A stretch of DNA of 64,000 nt from Capra hircus (taxonomy: Eukaryota > Chordata > Mammalia > Artiodactyla > Bovidae), in NCBI RefSeq assembly GCF_001704415.2, contig NC_030814.1, positions 71,789,121 through 71,853,120 of the forward strand, given 5' to 3'. Positions 58,140-64,000 of the stretch are shown here, in pieces. The notes under the pieces are model-generated. The model worked only from the letters and a program-made list of their open reading frames with translations, was not told where the DNA came from and made no database searches. Positions within the stretch are counted from its first letter, which is position 1, and each line of letters opens with the position of its first letter. Position numbers and translations under genes: made by a program.

Positions 58140-59380
58140 ACCCCTTTCCCTGCTGTCTGGATTGGGTGTCAGGACACCTAGGACTTTCTGGGGCCACCTG
58201 GTTGGCCTCACTTCCTATAATCAGGGTTCTTCTCAGGTCTTATTTTCCTTTGGAAACCAAGTGGCTTCACCCTAGGGTTGCAGCTGAGATAATGGAGAAG
58301 CAAAAGGGCCCTTGCTGGGTTCTTTGGTGGGGGCAGAGATAGGGTGAAAAGCTGGGGTTGGGGCAGTGCAAAGCTCAAATGGTTCCTTCTTGGTGTTAAG
58401 AACTGGAAAGGCACTCAGGTGGTATCCAGAGATCAAAAGGTCAAGCATTTCTGCCTCGGACTGGCTGGCTCTACTGCACCTCTGTCAGGTCTAGGTCTGT
58501 GAGTCATCCCTGTGGCTCAGAGCCTAAGCTTCCCAGCAGCATGCTATAATGTGGCTTAATAGTAGACAAATTACAGGTTCTGCAAGACTTAGAAAGGTCT
58601 TAGAGATCCAGGTTGGGCTCTAACTACCCAGAAAAGGGACTCAAACTTGGCTGTGTTCTCCTTTTAAAATGAGGTGACTAGTACCTAGTTCAAGACTATG
58701 AAGAGTATGGTTGGAATCTTAACTGTAGGACTAAATGCTTGTTTTCCCCTATTTTTTCCTGGGGCAGGAAGTTTAGGACGAAGTCACAAAGGGAAGTGTT
58801 TTCCAGGGTTCCCTGAAAGTATTATTTTTGGGCCTTGGATGTCAAGATACTTCAGAAGAACCAGATGTTACTGTACACAGGACTGACCTTTCCTTTTCAC
58901 ATTAGAAGCATCAGAGCAGCCCTCCCTTTCTGGTATGGGATGCTCAGCCTCTTTGCCTCACTATCCCATTTTAGGCCTGGGCTGGGTCTTCTGCAGTGCT
59001 TAGCACCTGCCTCTAAAAAAACTAAAAACTTGGCCAAGATGGCTAGACTCATGATCAGAAAAGTGCTTTGGTTCCAGTTCCTTTTTAAAAACCAATTCCT
59101 CAAAATACCCTTCTTGTGTGGGTGATGGAGGCCTCCTGGGTAGGGACTGAGACTGATACCAGCCACTTCCAAAAGTGGCAGAGACATTCTGACAGCAGTG
59201 GCTACTGGGAGGAAACCCACACCACTTCCATGAGGTGCTTGGAGGAAGGGCTCAGCTCCGTGTCCCCATCTGGGAACCACCTCAGAGTCTGGCTTCTGCT
59301 CTCACGCCACACCCATCCTCCCTCCTGTAGGCTCTATCTCCCCACGGACAACAAAACAAAACACAGGGCAAGGGCCATAA
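58140..59380. other. RAB24 to NSD1 intergenic spacer
   Basis: Mostly unique-looking sequence of about 1.2 kb between the RAB24 poly(A) signal and the inferred NSD1 3' end. I recognise no repeat, RNA gene or coding segment. Confidence 0.5.
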
Positions 59381-59384
59381 GAGT

Positions 59385-62300
59385 AAAGTTAAACTTTACT
59401 TTACAGTAATTTTTTTTCTATATACAAAGAATTACAGTACATGTTTATGGGGACTCCTAGCACAGGCTCCCCTCTTTTTCACTAAGAGTTTCACTTACCG
59501 CTGACAATCTATTGGGGAGAAGGGGGGCAAAAAGAGTGATGGACCTCAGCTGACACCCCCTTTTGCCCCTTAAAAATATAAAGAGATCTCTCATTGTCAG
59601 CTTATTTTTTTTGCCAAGACTTAGAAAGCTGCTCTTCCATGAGCTCCTGTGTGCTGCACTCGCCCATCTTCAACACTCTCCCCTACATGCACACAGGCAG
59701 CACGCATCTCAGACCTGGAGACTGCCTGCTCTCTGCCCCAACCCTGCAAGTCTAAAGCACCAGAACCGATCATTTCTGCTCCTGCTCCCTGGGCTCACCT
59801 CTTATCTACAAAGGTTTGCTGGATTTCCAAGGTGTTATACCTGAAGCCCCTAAAGAGCCTGATGTTTTGAGAGTCACGGGGAAGTAGCTCTAGAAAAGGG
59901 ACCACATGTGCTATTTTTGCTTATGTTGATAGGAAATGTTTCTGCCCAGGCTGTGGATTTCTATTTAAAATAAACTCTTTCCACTTCCTTAAGAAATAAT
60001 ACCCTTAGTCTTCATAAGCAATAGAGGTGCTCCCATGAGAGTGAAGAGGTAGTGGGGCAGAAGGTATCTGAGGAAGATCCCACACCTGGAGCTCTCTACC
60101 AACCTGTTCAGGCAGTGTGGACGGAGGCTGTGGACAAGGTAACAACAGCCCTGAGAAACTCAAAGAACTCCCTCATCTGCAGACAGCGTGTCTTCTGCTT
60201 CTGGACTGCACTGGATCACCCCAGGGTCAGGTGCAGGATTCACCAAGGCTCTACCTTCTCCTAACAGAACCTCGAGGAAACTAAGACATGAGATCTCTTT
60301 CTCCCAAACAGGAATCTAGGTTTCTGAAGTCACCAGTCCTTCAACCCTTGGCAGTGCTTATTTTTACCAGGAAATTAGCACCATCATTACATTTTTGTGT
60401 GTGTACAAAGCAAATTACCTATTCTTTTTTCAATTTACACTATAGCAACCTCTGGCCCTGCTACACTAGCCCTAGGAAGCTCAGCTGAGAGCTAACGGGC
60501 CACAGTCAATGAAAGTCTCATGCAGCAGCTACTGAGCTCTAAATGATCTGGAATGTCGAACACATGGAACAGCCCAGTCATTATTCAGGAGGAACAGGGG
60601 CTTGTCCCACCTCCTTTCCTGCCATGATCTCAGAGAGGTGAGGACACTGGCTAACTCTGACCTCCTGGTTGACAGATACCAAGAGGATGAAGACATCTCC
60701 CCCCCAAAAAGCCTTGGAGAAAACCCACTTTTTATAGGAGCTGATGCAAAAAATAAAATCCATCCACGTTTAGTGCTCTCCTGATTCTTCTCCACAGGGG
60801 AAGCTGCCAGGACCAACTTCCTTCCTGCCACTCTGTTCTCATGAGGCAACGTGCGAGTCCAGCTCCAGTGAGTAGATGCTGCCAAGCCTGGAAAAGGATC
60901 GCTGATGCACTTCATGCCCTGACTGTAGTGTGGGGTGGAGAATGTAAAGAATAAAACAGTGATTTATATCAATGCTAAAGATGTGGATTTGGTAGTTGTT
61001 CAGAAGAGTATCAACACAGTGATTTAAATCACTTCAAACTCAGTAACTTCAGGGGGAAGCAGACATTTAAAAAAACTTAAATGCTGTTGTAGCAACAACT
61101 ATTTTGCTATGAGAATGGGTTTGCTCCAGTAGAGAAGCAAATGAGGCTTTGAATAAAAATTTCAACAGTTTTCATAATTTTCTTCTGAATAGGGCTAAGG
61201 GAGGTATTAGTTCTCTAGCTACTTGTGGAAGCTATGGGTTCCTCCTCAGAAAGGCTTCCTGGGGAACCAGCTTAGAGGCAGACTCTTGAGATCCTGATTT
61301 ATAAGCACTTGGCCAAATGCCAAAATACCACCTTACACAAAGATCAGGAGTTTCTAGAGTAGATTTCCTGTTAACTGCCAATTCACACTCCCTGGAGAAA
61401 AGGTCTCAGTACAGGCTCCAGGAAAATCCCCAAAGGCTGGCAAGGTCGCCACCCCCCTTTCATGCAAGAGTCTCTTTTTCCAAAAGTCTTTCTGACTCTG
61501 CTTCTAATTGTACAGTGACTGCTTTCATGATGTTAACAATCTAGTATCAAACGCTATTAGCGGGCCTGAGTTGAATGTCTAGTTTCCAATCAATCTAAGA
61601 ATCTTTCAATGGCCCTCACAAAACTCTGGCTGGCTGTCCATCCATTTAAAGAACTTCCCTGCCTCCCCCAATCCAAGCACAGTTTAGAAGTTGTTTACTA
61701 GGCAGGTCTGGAAGGAAGCTTCCAGTGAATGATGGAGAATGGAAAACTGAAAACCACAGAGTGGTCCACCTTTCCCTCACTCCTTCCTGTCCTGTGAGAC
61801 ATCTAGAGTGGCTGTCAATTACCTACCAAAGCCTGTATCAGAGAAGCTACTTCATGATCAGACTTCTCCTCTTAAAAATTTTACACAGCCTGCATACCCA
61901 CCCCCCCAAAAAAATTCACAGTTTATTTCATGAAACAAAGAGCTACGGTAATTGAACACACAACATAGTGGAAAGAGATTCTGACAGCGCAGTGCGGTTA
62001 TCTTTTTCTGATCACAACTACAGATGACAGGAGAAAAAAGGGCACAGGACTGGCACCAAGCAAATCCTATTCATACAACCTAAGAGGTTAGGGAAAGGGA
62101 CCTACTAGCTGCAGTTATATACTTATTCTCACACATGATAAATACTTAATATAATGAACTTTAATGTTTGGGTGGATTTCTTTAAAAATATCTTTTCCAT
62201 GATTTAAAATTTTTTAAAAGAAAATAAGATGCTTTGTTTTCTCTTCCTCTTAAACAAAGAGCTTTTCCTCTCTGATGATGTGGGAAGAAAGAGGATGAAA

Positions 62301-64000
62301 GGGGAGAACTAGGCAGGTGGAATTTACAGAGGAGAGTCTGAGGTCTAAGTGAGATGCAAGAATAGGCCCCTAAACTCAGGGCAGCTCTGCCCAGCCTCTT
62401 GTCTCTGCCTGAGTTCAAATGTCTCAACCCCAGAGACAAACTTTGGGAAATAAAAGCAAATTCTTTTTAAAATCTTTATATAAAGCGCAAATGCTTCTAA
62501 AACAACTATTGTTCCCTCCTTAGAAGTGACGGGAATAACCTCAATAAAAACTCAGGAGGAAGAAATTGGGACAACACAGAATCCTGTTGAGGGTATAAAA
62601 GCCATAACTGAGAGACAGAAATGGCCAGGAGACACTGGGGCCAGGAGATGGCCTGTTGGCTAAAGCTGCTGGCTGCATTGGCGAAGCAGAGGTAAACATG
62701 TTTGGTCTAGGGATGAGGGCGTGGGTGAATGGGAAGGAACTGGCCAAACAGCACTTCCTGTTGGCAGTCAGTGAGCTGGGTGAACGGTAGGGTGGGGTAG
62801 CACCAACAGATTTCCCAGCCCTTCGGCCCCAGCTCAGGGCAGCAGTAACAGATAATCAGCAGTTATGAGGAATCATCTCTTAGGCTGGACATTGCTCTGT
62901 ACGCCCCATCTTGCCAGTCATAGGGGAGGGGTTCTGGCTTGCCCTTAGGCTAAGTCAGCAGGTAGGCGCTCTCAACATGGAGCACACCATTTCTCAGGGA
63001 GAAATGGTGATAGGATCCACTAGTGAAGATGATGACTCCTCCATTCAGGTAGGAGGGCAAAGGATCAGAAGATAAGTAATTTCTCGCCAGAATCTGGCAT
63101 TCTCCCTGAGCTGGTGGTGGATCTAGCCCAGAGTTTGCCAGATTCCCTAGATCTACTGCCCAAGACTCTGAAATCTGAAAGCACCTGAGTGTTTGGGGGA
63201 CAGGCTTGGGGTGAGTTGATGTAAAAGGAGGAAAGTTTGTAGAAAAGGAAGGTAAGCTTGCCAATTGCCTTCTTACATTGAGGGAAAGCTGTGTCCTCAT
63301 AGAGCCCAGCCCCTCAACCAACTGCTCCACCAAGGACAGATCTTTAGACTCTGCAGAGCCCAGCCAGAAGCAGCACCGGCTGCCTAGCCACAGCCCTTGG
63401 CTTTGGTGCAGCCCCCTCCTGCCTATAGAGGAGACCTCTGCATGAGCTTTCATGCATGCACACGCACACAGGGACACCTGACCAGGAGACACTCAAGAAC
63501 AACCACTTCTGGGGCCACAAAGGACATTACAAAATGAGCCCAGAGCCCCAGGGCCCCTCAAACTTCCTGTTATTTATTTCCTGGTCAAAGGTTCTTTAAA
63601 AACAACCTGAGAACCCAGGCAGGCATGTTAGGCTCACAGGGATCAGGTCTTATTTATCTCTATATTTCCTGCCAGTGACTGATACCACACCTAGCACACA
63701 CAGATGTTCAAGAAATCACCACCGACTTGAACGGGTATTAGTTCCTCCCAAGGATTCATCAGGTACCCTCAGTGGGGCGTGGCAGGATTAGATAGAGCTT
63801 TGAGAGCCCTACTACCTTCCAACCTGACCAGTGGAATTGAATCCCATGCTTGACTCCAGAGTGGACTTTTTATTTCAAGTTCACCATGAGTAAAGGTTGG
63901 GGGGGAAGAGACCCGAGTCTGTCTGTTTCCTTGGCTGGGGCCCACTTGGACTTCCATACATGGCTCATACAACCACAAGCCCCCCCCCACTGGCTAATGT
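59385..64000 (-). other. NSD1: Probable NSD1 3' UTR (runs off the right end)
   Basis: In mammals NSD1 lies tail to tail with RAB24 about 1 kb away and has a 3' UTR of several kilobases, so this 4.6-kb interval is best explained as that UTR on the minus strand. Seen here: almost no ruminant repeats, unlike the rest of the window, as expected for conserved transcribed sequence; many AT-rich tracts; and an AGTAAA variant poly(A) hexamer on the minus strand within 59385-59410. The open frames here do not resemble the NSD1 C-terminus. Attribution depends on synteny and is not proven by coding sequence. Confidence 0.55.

Noticed and set aside
62950..63492. 180-aa minus-strand open frame near the right end
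   Set aside because: No recognised domain, low-complexity start, and it lies where the NSD1 3' UTR is expected. It does not resemble an NSD1 exon.

Overview
This window is nuclear DNA from a ruminant, most likely a bovid. It is saturated with BovB (RTE-type) LINEs, Bov-tA/BOV-A2/ART2A SINEs and cetartiodactyl tRNA-Glu SINEs, all with mammalian codon usage and GT-AG introns. About 47 kb on the left is repeat-rich intergenic DNA. The right 17 kb is a compact, GC-rich gene cluster.

The genes, left to right, are MXD3 (+, six coding exons, 206 aa), PRELID1 (-, five coding exons, 219 aa) and RAB24 (+, eight coding exons, 203 aa). All three can be read exon by exon with intact splice sites and lengths equal to the usual mammalian proteins. 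MXD3 and PRELID1 are tail to tail, with facing poly(A) signals about 0.6 kb apart. PRELID1 and RAB24 are head to head across one CpG island. From about 59.4 kb to the window end, the minus strand is probably the long 3' UTR of NSD1. That rests on conserved mammalian order (NSD1-RAB24-PRELID1-MXD3-LMAN2, human 5q35), not on any coding sequence seen here. LMAN2 should lie beyond the left end; none of it is recognisable.

The intergenic half holds at least six BovB copies, two of them over 2 kb, several L1 fragments, three clear MLT1 LTRs, a decayed endogenous-retrovirus pol region (19.4-21.9 kb), LTR fragments in the opposite orientation, a U6 snRNA pseudogene and a 37-bp minisatellite grown inside a SINE. 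Insertions are often nested, and several show target-site duplications that give the order of events.

The three genes do different jobs: MXD3 is a MAX-partner transcriptional repressor, PRELID1 a mitochondrial phosphatidic-acid transfer protein and RAB24 an atypical autophagy-linked GTPase. Their grouping looks like conserved linkage with a shared promoter rather than a pathway. I found no convincing new biological system. The points most worth checking are the compound MXD3 promoter, two strong CTCF motifs, the SINE-borne minisatellite and the paired BovB insertions at the same L1 position.
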